From: a bacterium
GTDB taxonomy: Bacteria > Planctomycetota > J058 > JAJDCP01
Direction of reading: 5' to 3'
NCBI GenBank assembly: GCA_030428695.1
Contig: JAUIEM010000398.1
Coordinates: forward strand, 1-9,210
Length of the DNA stretch: 9,210 nucleotides
Under the pieces are notes generated by a model, which worked only from the letters and a program-made list of their open reading frames with translations, made no database searches and had not been told where the DNA came from. The position numbers were made by a program, and so were the translations under genes. Below, piece after piece: positions 1 to 9,210 of the stretch (position 1 is the stretch's first letter; the number at the start of each line of letters is the position of its first letter).

Positions 1-1188
1 CGGATCCTGCTTCGACCGCTCGCACAGCTCGTCGATCAGCGTCTCGTAGGCGAAGCGCGTGTTGACCGCGCCGTGCCCGCGCATCGCCCCGCAGGGCGGC
101 TTGTTGCTGTAGACCCGGCGGCAGCGGAAGCGGAAGTTGTCCATCCGGTAGGGGCCCTGGCTGAGCACCCCGTTGTAGTAGGTCGTCACGACCCCGAAGC
201 TGCCCCAGGCGCCGCCGTCGATGATCACGTCGAGGTCGAACACCGACAGCTTGCCCTCGGAGTCGAGGCCGACGGTCAGCTGGTTGGTCGTCGGGTGCCG
301 GCCGTGGTTGGAGATGAACACCTCCTCGCGGTCGAACAGGATCTTGACCGGCCGCCGGCACTGCTTCGACAACAGCGCCGCCGCCATCTCGTGGGGGAAG
401 GGGTCGGACTTGCCGCCGAAGGCCCCGCCGACCATCGGCCGGATCACCTGGATGCGGTGCATCGGCATCTCGAGGACCTTGGCGAGCGCGCGGTGCACGT
501 AGTGCGGCACCTGGGTCGCCGACCACAGGGTCAGGTGGTCCTCGGTGTCGTAGTGGGCGATCACGCAGTGGGGCTCGGTGAAGGCGTGGGTCACGCCGGT
601 CATCGCGAACTTGCCGGTCACCTTGAGCGCGGCCTTCTCGAGCGCCGCGGGGACGTCCCCGAAGTGCTGCTCGACCTTCTTCATCACGTTGCTGCCGTCT
701 TTGGAGCGCTCGGGGTGCAGCTGCAGCTCTTCGGGCACCTTCTTCAGGCTGTCCTTCGGCTTGAGGAAGGGCTTGAGCTCCTCGTACTCGACCTCGATCG
801 CGGCGAGGGCCTCGAGGGCGGTCTCTTCATCGATCGCCGCGACGGCCGCGACCTGGTCGCCGACGAACAGCACCTTCTTGCCCGCGAAGGGCGTCTCGTC
901 CTGGGTGATCGGCAGCACGCCGAACTTGCCCTGGTTGTCCTGCCCGCTGACGGCCGCGTACACGCCGGGGATCGCCTTCGCCTTGCTGAGGTCGAGGCGG
1001 ACGATGCGGGCGTGGGCCAGGGGACTGCGGAGGATCTTCCCGATCAGCATCCCCGGCAGCTTGATGTCGTCGGTGTAGATCGCCTCGCCGGTCGCCTTGC
1101 GCCGCGCGTCGATCAGCGGGATGCGCGCGCCGATCCAGCCCTGTTCGGGCACACCGCCCGCGGGACCCTGCACTCTGCCTTCGGTCAT
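1..1188 (-). CDS. Molybdopterin-binding large subunit of a xanthine dehydrogenase-family hydroxylase (4-hydroxybenzoyl-CoA reductase alpha-like), 3' end outside window
   Basis: First 396 residues of a protein whose family usually runs to about 750-790. This catalytic subunit carries the molybdenum cofactor and passes electrons to the [2Fe-2S] subunit encoded just upstream. The frame is open from ATG at 1188 to the window edge. Residues about 25-130 form the a/b hammerhead domain (RRKATGEAIYTDD at 29-41, then RSPLAHARI at 54-62). The cofactor domain follows, with TQVP at 225-228 and the hallmark GGAFGGK loop at 254-260. NKPPCGAMRGHG at 362-373, with DREEVF and GRHP before it, resembles 4-hydroxybenzoyl-CoA reductase alpha more than true xanthine dehydrogenase, judged from memory of the family. 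The ATG overlaps the small-subunit stop as ATGA (1185-1188), typical of translational coupling. The catalytic Glu near the C-terminus lies outside the window. Family is secure; substrate (aromatic CoA thioester, aldehyde or purine) is not. Confidence 0.9.
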   Translation of the reverse strand, partial: MTEGRVQGPAGGVPEQGWIGARIPLIDARRKATGEAIYTDDIKLPGMLIGKILRSPLAHARIVRLDLSKAKAIPGVYAAVSGQDNQGKFGVLPITQDETPFAGKKVLFVGDQVAAVAAIDEETALEALAAIEVEYEELKPFLKPKDSLKKVPEELQLHPERSKDGSNVMKKVEQHFGDVPAALEKAALKVTGKFAMTGVTHAFTEPHCVIAHYDTEDHLTLWSATQVPHYVHRALAKVLEMPMHRIQVIRPMVGGAFGGKSDPFPHEMAAALLSKQCRRPVKILFDREEVFISNHGRHPTTNQLTVGLDSEGKLSVFDLDVIIDGGAWGSFGVVTTYYNGVLSQGPYRMDNFRFRCRRVYSNKPPCGAMRGHGAVNTRFAYETLIDELCERSKQDP

Positions 1189-1688
1189 CGCTCACCCCCC
1201 TGCGCTTGCTGCAGCCGCTCGGCGGCGACCTCGAACGCGTCGAAGATCTTGATGTAGCCCGTGCACCGACAGACGTTGCCGCTCAGCGCCTCGGCCAGCT
1301 CGGCCCGGGTCGGCTTCGGGTTCTTCTCGAGCAGGGCGACCCCGGCCATCACGAAGCCGGTCGTGCAGAACCCGCACTGGCTGCCGCCGCACTCGCCCAT
1401 CGTCTCCTGCAGCGGGTGGCACTGGCCGGCCGGCCCGCGCAGGCCCTCGACGGTCGTGACCTCCTGCCCGGCGGCGGTGCGCGCCAGGGTCAGGCAGGAC
1501 AGCCGCGGCTCGCCGTCGACCAGCACCGTGCAGCAGCCGCAGGTACCCATGTCGCAGCCGCGCTTGGTGCCCGTCAGGTTCAGGTTGTCGCGCAGCACGT
1601 CGAGCAGCACGTCGTAGGGGCGCGCCGCCACGGAGTGGGACGCGCCGTTGACCGAGAGCTCGAGAATCGTCTTGAGGCGGCTGCCCAT
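1185..1688 (-). CDS. [2Fe-2S] small subunit of a molybdenum hydroxylase (xanthine dehydrogenase/4-hydroxybenzoyl-CoA reductase gamma type)
   Basis: A 167-residue electron-transfer subunit, full family length. It carries two [2Fe-2S] clusters between the molybdenum centre and the FAD or external acceptor. The plant-type ferredoxin fold at residues 1-75 supplies C45, C50, C53 and C65 (TKRGCDMGTCGCCTVL, then LSCLTLA). The all-helical second domain supplies C105, C108, C140 and C142 (GGSQCGFCTTGF, then GNVCRCTGY). Q104 sits at the position that normally contacts the pyranopterin. Three further cysteines (C52, C90, C100) are not expected ligands. The ATG at 1688 is preceded by AGAGGA with 8 nt spacing and matches the family N-terminus. 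The frame is open far upstream, but only as a shadow of the neighbouring gene. It overlaps the large-subunit start by 4 nt, so the two form an operon. No twin-arginine signal is present, so the enzyme is probably cytoplasmic. An FAD subunit is not visible. Confidence 0.95.
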   Translation of the reverse strand: MGSRLKTILELSVNGASHSVAARPYDVLLDVLRDNLNLTGTKRGCDMGTCGCCTVLVDGEPRLSCLTLARTAAGQEVTTVEGLRGPAGQCHPLQETMGECGGSQCGFCTTGFVMAGVALLEKNPKPTRAELAEALSGNVCRCTGYIKIFDAFEVAAERLQQAQGGER

Positions 1689-1719
1689 GATCGCTGTCCT
1701 CTGCGGGGGGGTTGTGTGG

Positions 1720-1747
1720 ATTGTACACCGCACGCACGCGGCGTCCA
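1720..1747 (-). promoter_or_regulatory. Candidate sigma70-type promoter for the molybdenum hydroxylase operon
   Basis: On the minus strand TGGACG (1747-1742, 4/6 to TTGACA) is followed after 16 bp by TACAAT (1725-1720, 5/6 to TATAAT). Transcription would start near 1713, about 25 nt before the ATG at 1688. The site lies in the 95-bp gap after the pseudokinase stop codon, and AT-rich hexamers are scarce in this DNA. No convincing intrinsic terminator for the upstream gene was found in the same gap. Confidence 0.5.
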
Positions 1748-1783
1748 GACACCGGACCGAGCAGGCCGTCCCGCCGCGGCAGC

Positions 1784-4700
1784 CTACTGATTCATGCGCG
1801 CGAAGGCAGGATCGGCGTACAGTACCTGGATCGAGCCGCCCGCCGCCTCGAAGCGCGCGATCGCCTCGCGGGCGGCGTCGACATGGCCCGAGGCCGCGTA
1901 GACCGTCGCGATGAAGCCCTGCACCCCGCTCTCCTGCGAGGCCGGGAAGCGCGCGCTCGCCAGCGTCAGCGCGCGGCCCTTCGCCTCTTCCAGCCAGGTG
2001 CCCGCCGCGCGGAAGGCGAGCTCGAACAGGAGGCCGAGCGGCGAGCCCGGGACGAGCTCGCACAGCTGCCGGGCCAGGGCGAGCCCGAGCTCGAGGTCGG
2101 CGGGCGCGGGGCTGCGCTCTTCGAGCAGCGCGGCCTCGACCCGCCCCCAGCGCAGGGCCGCCTGGACGGCGGTCGCGACCGCGCCCTGCGGCCAGGCTTC
2201 GTCCGGGGCGCGGGCGCCGCGTCCGCGGACCAGCGCGCCCTGGCAGTAGGTCGGGTCGAGCAGCGCCGCGCGGGCCGCGTGCTCGACCGCCGCCGGTCCT
2301 CCGAGCGAGGCGAGCAGGTCGTGGGCGCGGGCGGTGTCCGGCGCCCGCGCGAGCAGCTCGATCAGCAGGGCCCGGGCGGCTTCGTCGTCTCCGCCCGCGG
2401 ACGCGCGTGCGGCGTCCTCGAGCAGGGTCGGCACCCGGGTGTGCTCGGCCTCGATGCGCGACAGCTCGCGCTGCCAGCGCTCCGCGTCCGCCTCGTTCCC
2501 GCCGAGCGCGGCGAGCTGCCAGAGGAGGTTGACCGCGTCGCGGTTGAAGGGATCGAGCTCGAAGGCGCGCAGCGCGTGGTTCCGCACCTCCTCCTCCCCG
2601 CGTCCGAGCGAGAGGCTCGCCTCGCTGAGCCGAAGCCAGATCTCCGCCTCGTCCGGACGCAGCTCGGACAGCCGGGTCAGGCTGTCGTGGGCGGCGTCGA
2701 AGGAGGTCCGGCTGCCCTCGCGGTCGAAGATGAACTCGCGCGCCTTCCCCTGCACCAGGCCGATGCTCGCCTTCAGCCGCAGGGCCTGCTCGGAAAGGGG
2801 ATGCAGCGCCAGCACCGCCTCGATCTCCCGCAGGGCCTGGTCGAAGCGCGGATCGCTGGCGACGGCCTGCTGGTCGTCGGGGTTTCCGGCCGGCACCAGC
2901 CCCAGCCGCTCGCTGAAGACGGGCCGCAGCCCTGCCTGCGCCGCGGCGGAGCGGGCCTCGAGCAGGCGGCTCGGCCAGAGGAAGGGTGCGAGCGTGCGCG
3001 CCCGGCGGGCCGCGTAGGCGAGGCGTGCGCCGTCGCCGCCGCCGTGGGAGAGCCGGAACAGCTCGGCGAGGCCGGCGGCGTAGAAGCTCGCCCAGGACCC
3101 GACCGCGCGCTGCCGCCCGGCCCGGAAGTCGGCCTCGAGCTCGCGCCACACCTCGGGGTTGCCCGGGTCGATCAGCTCGCTGAGCAGCAGCGCCGTCGCG
3201 TCGAGCTGCCCGGCGGAGGCGGCGCGGCTGAGGGTGTCGAGGTACTCGCGGTCGAGCTCGCGGTCGAGCAGCGCCTTGCGCAGCTGCAGGTCGGGGCTGC
3301 TCGACAGCGCGTTGAGCCCCTCGAGCCAGTTGCGCAGGGTCGGATGCTCTTGCTCGTGCAACAGCATCAGGTCGAGCCGCGCGAGCAGGGCTTCGCGATC
3401 TTCGGGGCTCAGCTCGCGCGCCCGCTCGAGCTCGGCCGCGACCGCGCTTGGCTCGCCGCCCTCGACCCACAACCGCAGGCCCTGCAGCACGGCCATGCGG
3501 CCGCGCAGGTGAGGCGGCAACCGCGCGGGCTCGAGCTGCCCGAGCAGGGTGGCGCTCGCCTCGAGGTCGAGCACCTGCTCGCGGGCCTCGGCCTCGGTCA
3601 GCACTGTCTTCGCCCGGTTGAGGCCGGCCTGCTCGGCCAGCTCGAGCTCGATCAGCCCGGCGCGGGCCCGGCCGCGGGCGAGGTGGTAGACGGCCACTGC
3701 GTAGTGCGACTCGCCGCCGGACACGTTGCGCAGCTCGGGCAGGACCAGGCGGTCGGCGTCGGCGCCGAGGCCCGAGGCGAGGCGGGCGAAGTGGGACCAG
3801 CCCAGGCCCGGCATCAGCGCGTCGGCACGCGCGCAGGCGTCGACCGCTTCCGCCACCCGCCGCTCGCGCAGGTTGCACTCGCCGAGCGTCAGCCAGAAGT
3901 AGCCGTCGTCCTGGAGGGACGGCTCGGTCGCGAGCTCGGCGAGCAGCCCCAGGGCCTCGTCCCAGCGTCCTTGGCGGCTGAGGATGCGGGACAGACCGTA
4001 GCGGGCCTCGACGTTGTCTGCATCGAGCCCGAGCACCGTCTCGAACTCACCCTGGGCGAACTCGTCGGCGCCCTCGAGCAGGTAGACCAGGCCGAGGGCG
4101 TTGTGCGCCCGGGCCAGGCGCTCGCCGCTGAGCAGCGTCTTGGCCTTGAGCAGCAGGCGCTTGGCCTGCGCCCGTCCTTCCGGGTCGCTCGGCGGGCGGA
4201 TCAGGGCGCGCGCCTCGAGCAGGAAGAGCTCGGCGATCTTCGCCTCGACCGGGCTGCGCAGCTGCACCGCCTGCTCCGCCTCGCCCGGCACCTCGAAGTC
4301 GTGCTCGACCAGCTCGTCGAAGCGCTCGCGGCACTGCTCGGCGGAGCGCAGGAAGCTCGCCGCGGTCTGTGCCGTCAGGCCGTCGACCTTCATCACCAGG
4401 AGCCCGTCGAGGTCGGTCTCGAGCTTGTCGAGCTCGGCCTGGTAGGCCTGCAGCGCCGGGCTCTGCGGATCGTCCCCCGGACCCCCGAAGAAGACGAAGG
4501 CGAGCACCCCCAGCAGGATCAGCACGACCCCGCCGATCGCGAGCAGGGGCTTGAGGGAGCGCGGCGGGCCGAGCGCGTCGGCTTCCCCGCGCGACTGGAT
4601 CGCGCTGCTGCTCAGGTCGCCGCTGCTGCTCGCGATGTTGCGGCTGATCTTGCGCGAGGCGGCGGAGGTCGGCTCACCGCGCAGGAAGCGGTCGAGGTCG

Positions 4701-5884
4701 GCGGCGAAGGAGCCGGCGGTCGGGTAGCGGTCGCCCGACTCCTTGAGCAGCGCACGCAGGCAGATGCCGGCGAGGGCCTCGTCGATGTCGGGGATGATCT
4801 GCTGGGGCGCGGCCGGCTCGCGGTGGTTGATCGCGTCGATCACGCTGTCGTAGCCGCCGGAGAAGGGCGGCGTCCCGGTCAGCAGCTCGTACAGGATCGC
4901 CCCGAGGCAGTAGACGTCCGTCCCCGGCCGCAGCTTCTCTCCCCGGATCTGCTCGGGCGCGCGGTAGGGGAGGGCTTCGTCGGCGGCCTCGACCAGCTCG
5001 CGCACGCGGCCCATCTCGGCGATCTTCGGGTGCACGTCGTCGTCGACGTAGATGATCTCCGGCACGAGGTGGCCGTGCAACAGCGACTGGGAGTGCGCGT
5101 ACTCGACCGCCTCGGCGAGCTCCTTGACGATGCGCACCTTCTCGCTGAGCAGCAGCTGGCCCTCGCGGATCACCTCGCGCAGGCTGCGCCCGGACAGGAT
5201 CTCCTTGGTGTAGTAGCGCTGCCGCATGTGCACCTTGACGTCGAACACGCGCACGATGCCGCGGTGGCGGAAGCGGGTCAGCTTCTCGAGCTCCTCCTTG
5301 ACCGCGTGCGCGAGCTCTTCGTCGGCCAGGGCCTCGGAGGTCAGCACGCACAGGAGCACCCGCTTGCCCTCTTCGCGGTGGCGGGCGCGGTAGGTGACGC
5401 CGGCGGGCGTGCGGGAGATCTCCTCTTCGATCTCGAAGTCGCCGAAGCGGGAGAAGTCGCCGAAGTCGGAGTCGCGGGGGCTCGGCTTGGGCGGCAGGTG
5501 GACGACCGGCAGCTCGCCGGAGCTCTTCGAGCTGACCGGGATCTCCGTCGACAGGATCGGTCGCTCGACGCCGGTCTGCCCGCATCGCTTGCAGGTGAAG
5601 CTGTCCGGCTCGTCATCGCCCTCGAGCAGGAACATCGCCCGGCAGCCTGGGCAGGAGTGCAGGCGCTCCTTCAGCTCGCGGAGCAGGCCGGGGAGGTTGC
5701 GGGGGGCGAGGGCGCGGCGCCGCACCAGCAGCTGGCTGAGGGGGGCCATCCGGCCCTTCTTGCGCAGCTGGTCCTGCTCCTGGAGACACTCCTTGACCGC
5801 GGTCTCCTGCGCGAACCCCTTCTCGAGCACCAGCTGCCCGAACAGGACGCTGTCCTCCGCCGTCAGCAGCCATTTATCCGCCAT
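1784..5884 (-). CDS. Membrane-anchored pseudokinase with N-terminal helical domain, zinc ribbon and extracytoplasmic TPR region
   Basis: A 1366-residue protein, probably a signalling scaffold or sensor rather than an enzyme. Residues 1-75 form a helical domain (FGQLVLEKG...AVKECLQEQ) like those ahead of some planctomycetal kinases. A zinc ribbon follows (C78-x2-C81, C98-x2-C101). Residues 148-401 have a kinase fold: APE at 309-311, DVYCLG at 323-328, RYPTAGSF near the end. The catalytic residues are gone: no glycine loop, C179 replaces the VAIK lysine, HRDLKPxN reads HGHLVPEI (270-277), and DFG reads EMG (290-292). One hydrophobic helix spans 447-468. A basic flank (RSLKP) puts the N-terminus in the cytoplasm and the remaining ~890 residues outside. 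These look like TPR-type repeats, clearest at 592-693, 1012-1046, 1078-1112 and 1316-1349. ATG at 5884 was chosen for its GGAG 7 nt upstream; GTG at 5926 would add 14 residues but lacks a good ribosome site. The gene is divergent from the kinase at 6148. Its partner or ligand is unknown. Confidence 0.92.
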   Translation of the reverse strand: MADKWLLTAEDSVLFGQLVLEKGFAQETAVKECLQEQDQLRKKGRMAPLSQLLVRRRALAPRNLPGLLRELKERLHSCPGCRAMFLLEGDDEPDSFTCKRCGQTGVERPILSTEIPVSSKSSGELPVVHLPPKPSPRDSDFGDFSRFGDFEIEEEISRTPAGVTYRARHREEGKRVLLCVLTSEALADEELAHAVKEELEKLTRFRHRGIVRVFDVKVHMRQRYYTKEILSGRSLREVIREGQLLLSEKVRIVKELAEAVEYAHSQSLLHGHLVPEIIYVDDDVHPKIAEMGRVRELVEAADEALPYRAPEQIRGEKLRPGTDVYCLGAILYELLTGTPPFSGGYDSVIDAINHREPAAPQQIIPDIDEALAGICLRALLKESGDRYPTAGSFAADLDRFLRGEPTSAASRKISRNIASSSGDLSSSAIQSRGEADALGPPRSLKPLLAIGGVVLILLGVLAFVFFGGPGDDPQSPALQAYQAELDKLETDLDGLLVMKVDGLTAQTAASFLRSAEQCRERFDELVEHDFEVPGEAEQAVQLRSPVEAKIAELFLLEARALIRPPSDPEGRAQAKRLLLKAKTLLSGERLARAHNALGLVYLLEGADEFAQGEFETVLGLDADNVEARYGLSRILSRQGRWDEALGLLAELATEPSLQDDGYFWLTLGECNLRERRVAEAVDACARADALMPGLGWSHFARLASGLGADADRLVLPELRNVSGGESHYAVAVYHLARGRARAGLIELELAEQAGLNRAKTVLTEAEAREQVLDLEASATLLGQLEPARLPPHLRGRMAVLQGLRLWVEGGEPSAVAAELERARELSPEDREALLARLDLMLLHEQEHPTLRNWLEGLNALSSSPDLQLRKALLDRELDREYLDTLSRAASAGQLDATALLLSELIDPGNPEVWRELEADFRAGRQRAVGSWASFYAAGLAELFRLSHGGGDGARLAYAARRARTLAPFLWPSRLLEARSAAAQAGLRPVFSERLGLVPAGNPDDQQAVASDPRFDQALREIEAVLALHPLSEQALRLKASIGLVQGKAREFIFDREGSRTSFDAAHDSLTRLSELRPDEAEIWLRLSEASLSLGRGEEEVRNHALRAFELDPFNRDAVNLLWQLAALGGNEADAERWQRELSRIEAEHTRVPTLLEDAARASAGGDDEAARALLIELLARAPDTARAHDLLASLGGPAAVEHAARAALLDPTYCQGALVRGRGARAPDEAWPQGAVATAVQAALRWGRVEAALLEERSPAPADLELGLALARQLCELVPGSPLGLLFELAFRAAGTWLEEAKGRALTLASARFPASQESGVQGFIATVYAASGHVDAAREAIARFEAAGGSIQVLYADPAFARMNQ

Positions 5885-5891
5885 CGAGCAG

Positions 5892-5895
5892 CTCC
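5892..5895 (-). promoter_or_regulatory. Ribosome binding site that sets the pseudokinase start
   Basis: GGAG on the minus strand lies 7 nt before the ATG at 5884. The only in-frame alternative upstream start is GTG at 5926, which has no comparable purine-rich site and lies inside the 18-bp dyad. This supports 5884 as the start. Confidence 0.65.
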
Positions 5896-5913
5896 GACAC
5901 GGCTCCCCGCCCG

Positions 5914-5931
5914 GCCGCGTGTGCACGCGGC
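5914..5931. repeat. Perfect 18-bp inverted repeat (8-bp arms, 2-bp spacer)
   Basis: GCCGCGTG at 5914-5921 and CACGCGGC at 5924-5931 are exact reverse complements separated by TG. The dyad lies between the candidate promoter and the ribosome site of the pseudokinase gene, about 30 bp before its ATG. It could bind a dimeric regulator, or form a hairpin in the leader RNA close to the ribosome site. It is GC-rich, so chance cannot be excluded. Confidence 0.5.
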
Positions 5932-5964
5932 GGCAGTGCTTCTCTTCCCCCGTTCAACCCGTTC

Positions 5965-5994
5965 ACTATACACCCTCGTGCGCTCCCGTGTGGC
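5965..5994 (-). promoter_or_regulatory. Candidate promoter for the pseudokinase gene
   Basis: TATAGT on the minus strand (5970-5965, 5/6 to TATAAT) is the most AT-rich hexamer in the gap. A weak -35 match, GCCACA (5994-5989, 3/6), lies 18 bp upstream. Predicted start is near 5958, giving a leader of about 74 nt that contains the 18-bp dyad. The -10 context GGTGTATA resembles GGTGTACA at the hydroxylase promoter. Confidence 0.4.
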
Positions 5995-6094
5995 GGAAAC
6001 TTCGGGCGCCGGCCCGGCGGCGGCCGGACGCCCGCCCGCGCGCCGGATGGTCGTCCGCCGGGGCCTGCGGGGCGGGACGCGGGGGCGAAATGCC

Positions 6095-6123
6095 TTGTTT
6101 CTCGGCGCCCCACCCGCGATATT
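6095..6123 (+). promoter_or_regulatory. Candidate promoter for the tandem kinase gene
   Basis: TTGTTT (6095-6100, 3/6 to TTGACA) and GATATT (6118-6123, 4/6 to TATAAT) are separated by 17 bp. They form an AT-rich island in otherwise GC-rich DNA, about 25 bp before the ATG at 6148. Transcription would start near 6130, leaving a short leader that still includes the AGGGA ribosome site at 6135-6139. Confidence 0.35.
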
Positions 6124-6147
6124 GGAGCCAGATCAGGGACGAGCCTC

Positions 6148-9210
<3,063 letters not shown>

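Noticed and set aside
73..1257. 394-residue open frame on the plus strand
   Set aside because: It is antisense to the molybdopterin subunit, whose frame carries GGAFGGK and other family motifs.
1747..1783. Possible intrinsic terminator after the pseudokinase gene (GGAC and GTCC arms)
   Set aside because: The arms are only 4 bp with a 10-nt loop and no run of T follows, so it does not qualify as an intrinsic terminator.
1185..3878. 897-residue reading of the small-subunit frame with a long upstream extension
   Set aside because: Only the last 167 residues are the real iron-sulfur protein. The upstream part is an out-of-frame shadow of the pseudokinase gene, and the ATG at 1688 has a good ribosome site and promoter.
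6007..6057. GC-rich inverted repeats in the intergenic region (CGCCGG/CCGGCG at 6007-6019; CGGACG/CGTCCG at 6025-6057)
   Set aside because: Six-base arms in DNA this GC-rich are expected by chance. No spacing or context supports a function.

Overview
This is a very GC-rich window (roughly 70% G+C by eye) with third codon positions almost always G or C. It holds four protein genes. Two are cut by the window edges. No RNA gene, insertion sequence, CRISPR array or origin was seen. The multi-domain Ser/Thr kinases, and especially the N-terminal helical domain plus zinc ribbon ahead of a kinase fold, suggest a high-GC bacterium with a large eukaryote-like kinome. Planctomycetota is my first guess and Myxococcota second; the sequence alone does not decide this.

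Left part (1-1688, minus strand): a molybdenum hydroxylase operon. A [2Fe-2S] small subunit (1185-1688) overlaps by 4 nt the start of a molybdopterin-binding large subunit (1-1188), which leaves the window after 396 residues. The closest family I recognise is the 4-hydroxybenzoyl-CoA reductase branch of the xanthine dehydrogenase family. A plausible sigma70-type promoter lies in the 95-bp gap upstream of the small subunit, so the operon need not depend on the kinase-like gene before it. No FAD subunit is in view.

Middle (1784-5884, minus strand): a 1366-residue membrane protein. In order it has a helical N-terminal domain, a four-cysteine zinc ribbon, a kinase fold that has lost all three catalytic signatures (a pseudokinase), one transmembrane helix, and about 890 residues of TPR-like helical repeats.

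Right part (6148-9210, plus strand): a divergently transcribed gene whose first 1021 residues are visible. It encodes a complete active-looking Ser/Thr kinase domain, then a second degenerate kinase domain, then a long Pro/Thr/Arg-rich disordered tail with internal repeats and candidate phosphothreonine motifs.

The two kinase-type genes diverge from a 263-bp intergenic region holding candidate promoters for both directions and a perfect 18-bp dyad. The most interesting hypothesis is that they form one signalling unit: the catalytic kinase 1 with its tandem pseudokinase on the cytoplasmic side, and a membrane pseudokinase with an extracytoplasmic TPR domain as sensor, scaffold or substrate. 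That link is inferred from gene order and domain content only. No functional link to the molybdenum hydroxylase is shown.
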